Shown here piece after piece: positions 1 to 8,029 of a stretch of 36,217 bases of DNA (the first letter of the stretch is position 1; each line of letters opens with the position of its first letter). This stretch comes from CAZYFS01 sp964647465 (GTDB lineage: Bacteria; Patescibacteriota; Minisyncoccia; Minisyncoccales; UBA1441): NCBI GenBank assembly GCA_964647465.1, contig CAZYFS010000004.1, positions 1 to 36,217 on the forward strand, read 5' to 3'. The notes below the pieces were generated by a model that ran no database searches, was not told where the DNA came from, and saw nothing but the letters and a program-made list of their open reading frames with translations. The translations under genes and the position numbers were made by a program.

Positions 1-314
1 AAAAGGGAAGTTTCTAAATTGCTCGCACTATGAAATTTCTAAATTGCGTTGACAGCTAATTAACTTCAATTGTCGTGGCAACATGATAATTTCCTAGTTG
101 AGCAATATAGAAATTTCATACCCTAGGGAAAACTGCCATAATCTTCTTAAGAAAAGTCGTCTTCGCAAAATAACTAATCTTAAGAAGAATTATGGACAAG
201 CTAATAATAATGAGTCTAAAAGAATTATAACGCCTTCTTTGTTTCTCTGCTTTTATTTATAGAAAGAGGGTGTTATAATTTCCTAAAGGTATTATTTTTA
301 AATATTAAGTAAAC
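1..314. other. Intergenic region with two nested inverted repeats
   Basis: No convincing gene is visible. The region holds two inverted repeats. The first has arms at 29-47 and 102-120 (one mismatch in 19), and a partial direct copy of the left arm sits at 8-24. The second has arms at 136-151 and 179-195 with a single-base bulge. Neither is followed by a T-tract, so they do not look like simple terminators. The stretch 81-113 resembles 18707-18748, next to the microsatellite, so it belongs to a dispersed repeat. An extended -10 promoter lies near the right end. Confidence 0.6.
271..279 (+). promoter_or_regulatory. Extended -10 promoter element
   Basis: TGTTATAAT is a perfect -10 hexamer with the extended TGn motif. 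There is no good -35 at 17 bp (TTTTAT), as expected for an extended -10 promoter. It lies 35 bp before the start codon of the secreted protein at 315. Confidence 0.55.
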
Positions 315-1919
315 ATGTTAACTGTTTTTTTAAACAATCAAAAATCGACTAGTTTCTTCTTGATAGCAATAGCCGTTTTTGCTTTAATTTTTAGTTTTGC
401 CCCTTATCCTTTTTCTTTGCAAAGGGCGGAAGCATCGGATGCTAATGTAAGAGGTTTTGCTTGGTCGGATAATATCGGCTGGATTTCCTTTAATAATAGT
501 GACGTCACCCCCGAAGGAGCTGATTATGGCGTTAACATCGATCCTGACACCAGAAAACTAAGCGGTGATGCCTGGTCGGAGAGCATAGGCTGGATTTCTT
601 TTGATAGAGGTGAAACAGGAGTTCCGCCATCAAACGATCCTTGTCCTGATGGTAGCTGTACGGCTCTTCTGACTGCCGGATATAAATTAGATGGCTGGGC
701 TAGAGCTTTGAACTATGGTGGTGGTTGGGATGGCTGGATTAAACTAAACGGCATAGCTACTGATAGCAGCCCCTATGGAGTTACTCTTGATACTGATACT
801 AAGGAATTTGAAGGATGGGCTTATGGCAGTGATGTTATCGGCTGGATAATCTTTTGTGATGTTTATCTCGCAGTTGCTGGAAATAATCCCCCGATCATCA
901 ATTCGGTAACAGATTGGCCGGATCCTGTTTTCTCTGGAAATAATATTCAATTTTCGGTTAATTGGACTGACCCTGATGCGGGAGATCAAGAGAAGATTCA
1001 TATCTGTAAAACAAATTCAATAACAGGACAGGTTTGTAGTGGAGGGAGCTGGTGCGATTCATCTTCTTTCGGAACGAATAATCCCATGGCTTGTAATTAC
1101 GCAGTTCAAGTAGGAGACGAAGGGTCCAATGGTTATTATGCATTTGTCTGCGATGATGATGATTTTTGTTCTAGCTCAACTGAGGGTAATTTTACAGTCG
1201 GCACTTTCTTCAATGCAACCAACCTTGAGGGTAGCTGGTCTTTTTGTTCCGATGCTTTGCATCCTATTTTAGTTTGGGGGGTGATTGAAGGGACTCCAAC
1301 TGGATATGACGTAGAAATTTATAGCGACGGAGAGTTAAGCAATCTAATTTATGAATACAAGACTAGTAGCAGTAGTTCAACTTCGCATTATGCTAATTTC
1401 GGAGCGGAGGGACAAAACTACTTAAATACCAATGGATCTTGTTCGGACGTAGGAGACAATGGCTTCCACAATTCTCCTCGTTGTAATTTGAATTATGAAT
1501 CAACTTATTGGTGGCGAGTACGAGTAAAAAATAATAAAGATGATTGGGGTAATTGGTCAGAGAAAGACATCCTCACCGTTGAAAGTAGTCATCATTGGCC
1601 AAAACCTAGTTTTAGTATTGATCCTATTTCTCCGCAAACGGAATCTATTACCAATCTTTTCGGTGAGGCAACTGTCTACGGAGGATCAACGGTAGGGACG
1701 TGGGAATGGGGAATTAGTGGCGTCGCTGATTATAGTTATGTAAATTCAACAGATGCTTCAAGCCAGAATCCAAATGTTCAATTTAATACGATAGGAGGCA
1801 CGACCATTTCCTTGCAGGTGACAGATGACAGTGGTTATGGTCCTTGCGGCGCTGGAGACGTCGAGATATTTGTTGAAAGAGGAGGAATCCAGTGGTACGA
1901 AACTTCTCCAACTAACTAA
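315..1919 (+). CDS. Secreted surface protein with W...IGWISF repeats
   Basis: A 534-residue exported protein of unknown function. Residues 13-40 form a hydrophobic signal sequence with a plausible cleavage after A-E-A (about residue 40). The N-terminal third carries repeats built on W-x-x-x-I-G-W-I-S-F, at about residues 50-59, 87-96 and 168-180, with a divergent W-x-G-W-I copy at 128-144. I associate this module with Patescibacteria surface proteins. The rest is a beta-rich, Asp/Gly/Ser-rich set of Ig/PKD-like segments with several Cys residues, which could form disulfides outside the cell. I see no LPXTG or C-terminal membrane anchor, so attachment is unclear. It is a single-gene unit with its own promoter and terminator. 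Product identity is by composition and repeats only. Confidence 0.8.
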   Translation: MLTVFLNNQKSTSFFLIAIAVFALIFSFAPYPFSLQRAEASDANVRGFAWSDNIGWISFNNSDVTPEGADYGVNIDPDTRKLSGDAWSESIGWISFDRGETGVPPSNDPCPDGSCTALLTAGYKLDGWARALNYGGGWDGWIKLNGIATDSSPYGVTLDTDTKEFEGWAYGSDVIGWIIFCDVYLAVAGNNPPIINSVTDWPDPVFSGNNIQFSVNWTDPDAGDQEKIHICKTNSITGQVCSGGSWCDSSSFGTNNPMACNYAVQVGDEGSNGYYAFVCDDDDFCSSSTEGNFTVGTFFNATNLEGSWSFCSDALHPILVWGVIEGTPTGYDVEIYSDGELSNLIYEYKTSSSSSTSHYANFGAEGQNYLNTNGSCSDVGDNGFHNSPRCNLNYESTYWWRVRVKNNKDDWGNWSEKDILTVESSHHWPKPSFSIDPISPQTESITNLFGEATVYGGSTVGTWEWGISGVADYSYVNSTDASSQNPNVQFNTIGGTTISLQVTDDSGYGPCGAGDVEIFVERGGIQWYETSPTN

Positions 1920-1940
1920 AATACCCCTAAAACAAAGGAA

Positions 1941-1970
1941 AAAGAGAGTAGTTTAAGCTACTCTCTTTTT
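1941..1970 (+). terminator. Rho-independent terminator
   Basis: An 11-bp perfect stem (1941-1951 with 1958-1968) with a six-base loop runs into a T-tract, 21 bp after the stop of the secreted protein. The A-rich left flank may also give some activity on the minus strand. Confidence 0.9.
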
Positions 1971-1997
1971 GAATCAGCTTCTTTTTAATGTTATAAT
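1969..1997 (+). promoter_or_regulatory. Promoter of the gyrA transcription unit
   Basis: TTGAAT (1969-1974) is followed after exactly 17 bp by TATAAT (1992-1997), with TG at the extended -10 position. The predicted start (about 2004) leaves a leader of about 9 nt before the ATG at 2013. It begins inside the T-tract of the preceding terminator, so the two transcription units are packed end to end. Confidence 0.75.
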
Positions 1998-2012
1998 TTC
2001 ATTAATTACAAT

Positions 2013-2636
2013 ATGTTTATTACCGTTCAAGGTCCTACCTTATTTCAAATCCAAGACCAAAAAAAACAGCCCAAAGCCAATTTAGCCATCGGTTCTTTTT
2101 CGGATCCAAAAAACGATTTTATTGCCTTAACAAAACTGAAAGCAGCTTTTGATATAATTTTAGTGACTCAAAATAAATTGGTTCCTCCTGGGTTTCCCAA
2201 ATTAAAAGGAAAACCTTTTTTAATTAATACGCCGGGAGAATTCGAAATAAAAGGAGCGGAAATCAAAGGGATCCAAGACGAGACAAATATTATTTATGTT
2301 TTTTCCCTTAATTCAATTAGAGCTGCCTTCGTCAGTGAAATAAAAAAGAAGGAATTAAGCTCTGGTTTAATTGGGGCAATTGAGGGAATTGATATTCTTT
2401 TTATTACTCTTCGAGGAGATGAGATAACGCCCCAGTATGTTGCTAAGATTATTTCGCAAGTCGAACCAAAAATGGTCATCCCGATGAATTTTTCTTCTTC
2501 TGACCTAAAAGAATTCTTTACTATTGTTGGGGTTGATCCAATTGAACCGATTCCTAATTTAGATATTAAGTCCGTTGATTTGTTGACGGAAAAATTAGAG
2601 GTAAGAATTTTATTGTCACAAAATGAACTTTCTTGA
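2013..2636 (+). CDS. Metallo-beta-lactamase-fold protein without metal ligands
   Basis: A 207-residue protein resembling the small MBL-fold hydrolases (UPF0173-like). The recognisable pattern is a central N-T-P-G-E-F-E-I-K-G segment (about 72-81), a D-I-L-F-I strand and a V-I-P-M-N-F segment near 155-160. In active relatives the HxHxDH motif follows a V-T strand and a His follows the I-P-M segment. Here these positions read V-T-Q-N-K-L and P-M-N-F, and the whole protein contains no histidine. It therefore probably cannot bind the usual zinc pair and may be structural or regulatory. It overlaps the next gene by 14 bp and lies two genes upstream of gyrA. The family assignment is by pattern and is moderately secure. 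Confidence 0.6.
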   Translation: MFITVQGPTLFQIQDQKKQPKANLAIGSFSDPKNDFIALTKLKAAFDIILVTQNKLVPPGFPKLKGKPFLINTPGEFEIKGAEIKGIQDETNIIYVFSLNSIRAAFVSEIKKKELSSGLIGAIEGIDILFITLRGDEITPQYVAKIISQVEPKMVIPMNFSSSDLKEFFTIVGVDPIEPIPNLDIKSVDLLTEKLEVRILLSQNELS

Positions 2637-2823
2637 GCGGTTAAAAAAATTACCGGAAGGCCAGAAAAAGATAATTATTTGGATTATCATTATAATTTTG
2701 GCAATCGGTTTATTCTATTGGTCTTACCAGAATTTCAAAAATGGATTTGCAAAAATTAAGCAGCAAAGCATAGAAGAACAATTTAACGCAAGAGATATTC
2801 AAGAGCATTCACCAAAGATTTAA
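2623..2823 (+). CDS. Small single-pass membrane protein
   Basis: A 66-residue protein with a basic N-terminus (about 1-16), one very hydrophobic helix (about 17-34) and a charged C-terminal tail. It starts inside the end of the MBL-fold gene (14-bp overlap) and stops 6 bp before the gyrA ATG, so it is translationally embedded in the operon. No family is recognised. Its conservation beside gyrA in relatives would be the best support that it is real. Confidence 0.65.
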   Translation: MNFLERLKKLPEGQKKIIIWIIIIILAIGLFYWSYQNFKNGFAKIKQQSIEEQFNARDIQEHSPKI

Positions 2824-2829
2824 TTGTTT

Positions 2830-5310
2830 ATGGCTTCCCCTAAAGAAAAAGCAAACAAAGAGAATATTGTTCAAAAAATAGAACCTCGGGCTATAGTTGA
2901 CGAAATGCGGGAATCTTATCTGGATTACGCAATGTCAGTAATTGTTGCTCGAGCTCTTCCTGATGTTCGTGATGGATTAAAACCGGTTCATCGACGTATT
3001 TTGTTTTCAATGCGAAAAATGGGGCTAAAAGCGTCGGGAAAAACAAGAAAATCTTCCGCAATTGTTGGTCATTGTTTGGGTCATTTTCACCCACATGGAG
3101 ATGTTTCTGTCTACGAGGCAATGGTTGGTTTAGCGCAGGATTTTTCTCGTCGCTATCTTTTGGTGACTGGGCAGGGAAACATGGGGTCAATTGATGGTGA
3201 TCCTCCTGCTAATGCTCGTTATACAGAAGCCAAACTTTCTCCTTTAGGGGAAAACATGCTAGAGGATTTAGATAGGGGGACGGTTGATTTTGTTGATAAT
3301 TACGACGGAACAGAGCAAGAGCCAGCAGTTTTACCTTCTCCGGTCCCTCAGCTTTTATTAAATGGTTCCCTGGGTATCGCAGTTGGAATGGCCACAAATA
3401 TTCTACCTCACAACCTTAAAGAAGTTTGCGATGCTTTGATCTATTATTTATATCATCCCAAGGCAACAACAAGCGATTTGTTCCAATGGATTCAGGGTCC
3501 AGATTTTCCTACAGGAGGAACAATTTATAACCAAAGAGACCTAATTGCGGCTTATTCACAAGGAAAGGGGCCGGTGGTAGTACGTGGAAAAGCAGAAATT
3601 GTCGCTCATAAAAAGGGGTCGCAGATTATTATTAGCGAAATTCCCTATCGAGTGAACAAGGCAACCCTAGTTAAAAGCATTGCTAATTTAATTAGTGACG
3701 ACAAATTAAAAGGCGCAAAAACTGTTCGCGACGAATCGGGGAGAGAAGGGATGCGGGTAGTTATTGATGTTTCTCCGCAAGGATTTCCCCAAAGGCTCCT
3801 TAATCGTCTTTATAAATACACTAGTTTACAGAAGACATTACACATGAATGTAATTGCTTTAGTTGACGGCCTTCAGCCTAGCCTACTGTCTTTAACGGAT
3901 ATTTTTGATTACTATCTGAAACATCGTCGGGAAATTGTTATTCGTCGAGCGAAATTTGATCTTGCTCGATTTAAAGCCCGTCGCCACATTTTATTAGGCT
4001 TGATTATTGCTCTTCGCAATATTGACGAGGTGATTGCTGTTATCAAGAAATCAGAAGATCGCCAAGATGCACAGAAGAAGTTAAGAAAGAAATTTTCTTT
4101 AAGCGAGTTACAGGCCGAAGCTATTTTAGAAATTAAATTACATCGTTTGGCTAAACTAGAAATGATAGAAATTGAAGAAGAGTTGAAACAAATTGAGATA
4201 GCCATTAAAGAATTAGAGGAAATTCTTGCCAGTCCAAAAAGAGTAAATCAAGTTATCGAGAAAGAATTAAAAAAAGCAGAGAAAAATTTTGGCGATGCCC
4301 GACGGACAAAAATCATTAAGGGACAGATCAAGGAATTCGAACAAAAAGATCTTATCCCTAACAAGAAAGCTCTTATTATAGTTACGGAGAATGGTTACAT
4401 TAAGAGAACCGATCCCGAGGTTTATCATTCTCAGAAAAGAGGAGGGAAGGGAATTTTGGGAATGAAAACAATTAAAGGAGACATTGTCGACCATCTTGTT
4501 TCTGTTTCTACCCACGATCAATTGCTTTTCTTTACCAACCAAGGAAAGGTTTATGAGTTATCGGCTTATGAAATCGAAGAAGGAACAAGAGTAAGCCGAG
4601 GAAGAGGATTGGCGAATTACCTTCCTCTTTCTTCAGAAGAGAAACTTTTGGCTATTTTTCGACAAGCTGATAACGAGAAATATTTGATAATGGCAACCAA
4701 GAATGGAATAATCAAGAAAACAAAGAAAGAGAGTTATCAGGCAGTCCGAGCCAGTGGGCTTAAGGCAATCAATTTAAGCAAAAATGATTCTCTTCAAGCG
4801 GTTGCAGGAACAAGTGGGAAAGATGAAATTCTTTTAGTGACCAAAGGGGGGAAATGTATCCGATTTAAGGAAAGCCAGGTTCGTTCGATGGGTCGAGTAG
4901 CTCGGGGAGTTAAAGGAATTACTTTGCGTTCAAAAGATCAGGTCATTGCGATGGAGATAATCAAGAAATTAGAAGGGAAGAAAATTTCTGAAAGCCAAAA
5001 ATTATTGGTCTTGAGCGAGAACGGTTATGGGAAGAGAACGTTAATAAAGAATTATCGTCTTCAAAAGCGAGGAGGCAGGGGACTTATTACCGCAAAGCTT
5101 AGCAAAAAAACAGGAGAATTGGTCTTTGCTAAACTCTTTGATGTTGAGAAACAAGATCTCGTTGTTATCTCGACGGGAGGACAAATTATTCGGACTAATA
5201 TTGAAGCAATCAGTACGTTGAGTCGAGCAACTTCTGGAGTTCGTGTTATGAAATTAAACCCCAGTCATAAAGTAGCTTCCGCTACTTCCTGGGGGGAAAA
5301 AAATAATTAA
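2830..5310 (+). CDS. gyrA: DNA gyrase subunit A
   Basis: Breakage-reunion subunit of DNA gyrase, which with GyrB introduces negative supercoils. A TTG at 2824 directly follows the preceding stop, but the ATG at 2830 is the more likely start (826 residues). Numbering from the TTG, the catalytic Tyr is Y133 in N-A-R-Y-T-E, after the H-P-H-G-D segment (89-93). The GyrA box Q-K-R-G-G-K-G at 537-543, with a second similar motif further on (Q-K-R-G-G-R-G), identifies GyrA rather than ParC. The C-terminal beta-pinwheel blades are visible as repeated G-x-I/G-K x-T/R segments. The quinolone-determining positions equivalent to E. coli S83 and D87 are Val and Glu (G-D-V-S-V-Y-E). gyrB is not in the window. 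No clear Shine-Dalgarno is present. Confidence 0.96.
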   Translation: MASPKEKANKENIVQKIEPRAIVDEMRESYLDYAMSVIVARALPDVRDGLKPVHRRILFSMRKMGLKASGKTRKSSAIVGHCLGHFHPHGDVSVYEAMVGLAQDFSRRYLLVTGQGNMGSIDGDPPANARYTEAKLSPLGENMLEDLDRGTVDFVDNYDGTEQEPAVLPSPVPQLLLNGSLGIAVGMATNILPHNLKEVCDALIYYLYHPKATTSDLFQWIQGPDFPTGGTIYNQRDLIAAYSQGKGPVVVRGKAEIVAHKKGSQIIISEIPYRVNKATLVKSIANLISDDKLKGAKTVRDESGREGMRVVIDVSPQGFPQRLLNRLYKYTSLQKTLHMNVIALVDGLQPSLLSLTDIFDYYLKHRREIVIRRAKFDLARFKARRHILLGLIIALRNIDEVIAVIKKSEDRQDAQKKLRKKFSLSELQAEAILEIKLHRLAKLEMIEIEEELKQIEIAIKELEEILASPKRVNQVIEKELKKAEKNFGDARRTKIIKGQIKEFEQKDLIPNKKALIIVTENGYIKRTDPEVYHSQKRGGKGILGMKTIKGDIVDHLVSVSTHDQLLFFTNQGKVYELSAYEIEEGTRVSRGRGLANYLPLSSEEKLLAIFRQADNEKYLIMATKNGIIKKTKKESYQAVRASGLKAINLSKNDSLQAVAGTSGKDEILLVTKGGKCIRFKESQVRSMGRVARGVKGITLRSKDQVIAMEIIKKLEGKKISESQKLLVLSENGYGKRTLIKNYRLQKRGGRGLITAKLSKKTGELVFAKLFDVEKQDLVVISTGGQIIRTNIEAISTLSRATSGVRVMKLNPSHKVASATSWGEKNN

Positions 5311-5323
5311 TTTTAAAATAATT

Positions 5324-5857
5324 ATGGAAGAATTTCTTTCTCCAGAAAAAATTCTTGATCAATTAGAATTAACAAAAAATATGTCGGGGGCGGAATTTGG
5401 TTGTGGTACGGGGCATTGGGCAATCGAATTGGCAAAGAGGTTGACAAACGGAACAGTTTACGCTATAGATGTTCAGGAGTCCGTTTTATCAGCTTTGAAA
5501 TCTCGAGCGGAACAAGAATATGTTACGAACTTAAGAACGCTCCAAGGAGATCTAAGCCAAGAGCGGGGTTCGGGTCTTCCCAGCAAAGGGATAGATATTG
5601 TCTTGATTCCTAATATGTTATTCCAGGTCGAAGATAGAAAAGCGGTCATTGAAGAGGCTAAGCGGGTTTTGCGCCAGGAAGGAATAATGGTTGTTATTGA
5701 CTGGAAGAAAGAAAAAATACTAACCTTGGACCAAGGATATGCCCCAACTACCGAAATCAAGAAAATTTCTCTTGATTTGGGTTTAGAAATAATTAAGGAG
5801 TTTTCAGCTGGTTCTCATCATTGGGGGCTAGTTCTTCGTCAAAAAATAAACCAATGA
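5324..5857 (+). CDS. Class I SAM-dependent methyltransferase
   Basis: A 177-residue Rossmann-type methyltransferase. The SAM-binding motif I reads E-F-G-C-G-T-G-H-W (about 24-32), followed by an acidic strand end V-Y-A-I-D-V-Q. A later A-K-R-V-L-R-Q-E-G and V-V-I-D-W-K-K segment is typical of the UbiE/Methyltransf_11 group. The substrate cannot be told. It starts 13 bp after gyrA, and its stop overlaps the next start (ATGA at 5854-5857), so it is translationally coupled to the pilin-like genes. Confidence 0.85.
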   Translation: MEEFLSPEKILDQLELTKNMSGAEFGCGTGHWAIELAKRLTNGTVYAIDVQESVLSALKSRAEQEYVTNLRTLQGDLSQERGSGLPSKGIDIVLIPNMLFQVEDRKAVIEEAKRVLRQEGIMVVIDWKKEKILTLDQGYAPTTEIKKISLDLGLEIIKEFSAGSHHWGLVLRQKINQ

Positions 5858-6210
5858 AATTTTCTAAAAAAATTCTAATTCTATTAACCATTTTCGTTTT
5901 TGTTGGAGGATGGCCTCTTTTGGCGGAGATGGCGCCTTCTTCTTTATCGACTAGTATTGATATTCAATCACCAACAAAATGGGTTAACTTACAAGAATTG
6001 ATTGAGCAAATAGTCAACGTTCTCCTTATTTTATCTGGATTTGCTTTAACCTTAGCAATTCTTTATGCTGCTTATTTATTTTTATTTGCCCAAGGGAGAC
6101 CGGAAAAATTAAGAACAGCTTGGAAAACGATAGTTTACGCCTTGATTGGCTTGGGAATTATCTTGTTTAGCCGAGCAATCGTTGCTATAATAAAAACGGT
6201 TTTAAGTTGA
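5854..6210 (+). CDS. VirB2/TrbC-like pilin-type membrane protein 1
   Basis: A 118-residue protein from the ATG at 5854. A TTG 33 bp upstream would extend it by 11 residues, but the ATGA overlap with the methyltransferase favours the ATG. It has a signal-like N-terminal helix (7-25), a short polar extracellular part, and two hydrophobic helices (about 52-78 and 89-113) separated by a short basic loop G-R-P-E-K-L-R. This two-helix layout matches VirB2/TrbC-type mini-pilins and the Mbov_0395 pilin-like family. The role in a pilus or type IV secretion-like export is inferred, since no ATPase or channel genes are nearby. Confidence 0.7.
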   Translation: MKFSKKILILLTIFVFVGGWPLLAEMAPSSLSTSIDIQSPTKWVNLQELIEQIVNVLLILSGFALTLAILYAAYLFLFAQGRPEKLRTAWKTIVYALIGLGIILFSRAIVAIIKTVLS

Positions 6211-6269
6211 ACGACGCCATAATTGAATAACGTTTAAAGGTCGAAGAATTAAATTTTGTAAACGATAAT

Positions 6270-6749
6270 ATGAAGAGAAAATTATTAGCAGTTATTGGGA
6301 TAATGGGAATGATGGCTTTTTTGCTTGTTCCTTTGACTTCCGTTCTTGCTGATCCTCCTGGGGGAGGATCTGGAGTTCAGCCTTCGTCAACTATTCCAGA
6401 CAGGTGCACAGTTAAAACAGATTTTAGTATAGGTGACACTTCCTTCATTCAAGGAATGACAGTTGGTCCAAGCGATTCTGGGATGGATTATTCGCAGGAT
6501 GATTGGGGGATAGTTTGTTTGATTAATACCGTCTATTTTATAACTAACTGGGTTTTCTACTTTTTGATGTTAGCGGTGATTGTGATGGTTTTAGTGGGAG
6601 CATTTTACTTCTTAACAGCAGCTGGGGACACAACCAAGATAAAAAAGGCGGGAATGGTTATTACTTCCGCGATTATTTCCTTGATTGTCGCTCTTCTAGC
6701 GAAAGCTATTCCGGTTATTGCGAAATACATTACAGGAATGGGAGCTTAA
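6270..6749 (+). CDS. VirB2/TrbC-like pilin-type membrane protein 2
   Basis: A 159-residue paralogue in architecture of the preceding gene. It has a signal peptide ending near V-L-A (about 27), a 60-residue polar region with two Cys (C46 and C83), and two hydrophobic helices (about 86-116 and 127-150) with a basic hinge T-K-I-K-K-A. The G-A-F-Y-F-L-T-A-A-G-D segment is characteristic of pilin-like proteins in this phylum (Mbov_0395-like). It lies 59 bp after the first pilin-like gene and 30 bp before tRNA-Leu. Function as a pilus subunit is inferred. Confidence 0.75.
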   Translation: MKRKLLAVIGIMGMMAFLLVPLTSVLADPPGGGSGVQPSSTIPDRCTVKTDFSIGDTSFIQGMTVGPSDSGMDYSQDDWGIVCLINTVYFITNWVFYFLMLAVIVMVLVGAFYFLTAAGDTTKIKKAGMVITSAIISLIVALLAKAIPVIAKYITGMGA

Positions 6750-6779
6750 TTAGAAATTGATATAGTTCTGCGTTAAAGT

Positions 6780-6863
6780 GCGGATGTAGCCGAATTTGGT
6801 ATAGGCGCAGGACTTAGGATCCTGTAGAGAAATCTACTGAGGGTTCGATTCCCTCCATCCGCA
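6780..6863 (+). tRNA. tRNA-Leu (anticodon UAG)
   Basis: A class II tRNA of 84 nt. It has a 7-bp acceptor stem (6780-6786 with 6856-6862), an anticodon loop CTTAGGA closed by CAGGA/TCCTG, a long variable arm and a T-loop with TTCGATT. Discriminator A at 6863. CCA is not encoded. It is followed directly by a terminator. Confidence 0.95.
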
Positions 6864-6872
6864 CATCTTACA

Positions 6873-6904
6873 AAAAAACCTACCCTTTAAGGGGTAGGTT
6901 TTTT
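6873..6904. terminator. Bidirectional terminator between tRNA-Leu and hsp20
   Basis: A 13-bp perfect stem (6873-6885 with 6892-6904) made of A6-CCTACCC and its complement, so it has a T-tract on both strands. It ends the plus-strand gyrA-tRNA unit and the convergent minus-strand hsp20 operon. Confidence 0.9.
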
Positions 6905-6925
6905 ATTGTTCAGACTGTAAAAATT

Positions 6926-7297
6926 CTAATCTTCGATTGCTATTTCTTGCAACCCTTTCTTTTCAATTTTGGGGATTTTAATAGTAAGAATACCTTTTTT
7001 CATATCGGCTTTAATACGAGAAGGATCAATATTTTCCGGAAGAGCGAGTTGGCGAGAAAAGGCTCCCCAATAGCATTCGTGATAATTATATTTCTTCCCT
7101 TTTCCTATTTCTGGTTTTTCTCTTTTCCCTTGAATGTTAAGCATGTCATTTTGGAAGGACACTTCAATATCTTTAGAATCAACCCCAGCAATTGCAGCCT
7201 GAATAACTAAATGTTTTTCTGTTTGAAAAACATCAACAGCTAATTCTCCTTCTTTATCTAACCAACCTTCCTTTTTGAATTTTGTTTTTGAGGACAT
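6926..7297 (-). CDS. Small heat-shock protein (Hsp20 family)
   Basis: A 123-residue ATP-independent holdase chaperone. The alpha-crystallin domain spans about residues 18-112: a V-D-V-F-Q-T start, A-A-I-A-G-V and D-I-E-V-S-F strands, and an R-Q-L-A-L-P-E-N-I segment. The G-I-L-T-I-K-I-P-K end contains the I-x-I-type motif used in oligomer contacts. It is the last gene of the tsaD-valS-prsW-hsp20 run, starting 12 bp after the PrsW stop. No separate heat-shock promoter or CIRCE-like element is visible. Confidence 0.92.
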   Translation of the reverse strand: MSSKTKFKKEGWLDKEGELAVDVFQTEKHLVIQAAIAGVDSKDIEVSFQNDMLNIQGKREKPEIGKGKKYNYHECYWGAFSRQLALPENIDPSRIKADMKKGILTIKIPKIEKKGLQEIAIED

Positions 7298-7309
7298 ATT
7301 AGAATAATG

Positions 7310-8020
7310 TTAATTAGATTTTTTAAAACTAGCTGTTTTTTTCTTTAACTTTCGGAAATTTCCAATGTTAATAAAAATTAGAACCAAAATAACAATAAGA
7401 GAAAAAGCTAAAGTAAAGGATTCCTGCTTCAACGCTATTATTATAGATAAGTTGTAGATGCTGTGCAAGAGTCCAGCCAAAAGTAGGCCAGTCCAAAAAT
7501 GTAAGCGCTTTTTATTGGGTTTTTCGGGATTGCTGAAATAATTGAGGGCAAGGAAGTACCCCCAAGTTCCGGAAGCGAGGGCGTGGATAAAAGTTGCTCC
7601 CAAGAAGCGGATCAGGCTTACTTCGACTAAATGAAGAGGGGTGATTAAGGTTGGATCGAGCAAAAAGAAAAAATTTTCCAAAGCAGCGAATCCTAAACCA
7701 GCGATGATCATGTAAAGCATAACGTCTACTGGTTCATCGAGAGCTGGTTTTTTCCAGGTTCCAAGATGAGCGGCAACGAATTTTACTATTTCTTCGATGA
7801 AGGCACTGGCGATCAATATAATAATGGAGTTACGAAAGAGATAGCTTGCAATTTTTTCTAAGCCGACAGCTGGGAGAATAGAGATTGCCCCGAGAAGAAA
7901 AATAGTTAAAACCATCCAATTTGGTTCGGGATGAGAATCTTTTCGAAGATAAAAAAACAACCAAATGATGCTTGGAATTATTGCCAGGCCTAAAGCAAGA
8001 AAGAATAAAAAGGAACCCAT
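7310..8020 (-). CDS. PrsW-type intramembrane protease
   Basis: A 236-residue polytopic membrane protein with about seven to eight hydrophobic helices. The family motifs are visible: E-E-I-V-K at 76-80, E-N at 115-116 (in A-A-L-E-N-F-F), a conserved His in T-F-I-H-A (146) and H186 in G-L-L-H-S-I-Y-N. PrsW of Bacillus subtilis cleaves an anti-sigma factor in the membrane. No anti-sigma factor is encoded nearby, so the substrate here is unknown. It lies 9 bp after valS, in the same operon as Hsp20, which may hint at an envelope or stress role. Confidence 0.85.
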   Translation of the reverse strand: MGSFLFFLALGLAIIPSIIWLFFYLRKDSHPEPNWMVLTIFLLGAISILPAVGLEKIASYLFRNSIIILIASAFIEEIVKFVAAHLGTWKKPALDEPVDVMLYMIIAGLGFAALENFFFLLDPTLITPLHLVEVSLIRFLGATFIHALASGTWGYFLALNYFSNPEKPNKKRLHFWTGLLLAGLLHSIYNLSIIIALKQESFTLAFSLIVILVLIFINIGNFRKLKKKTASFKKSN

Positions 8021-8029
8021 AAAAGGTTT

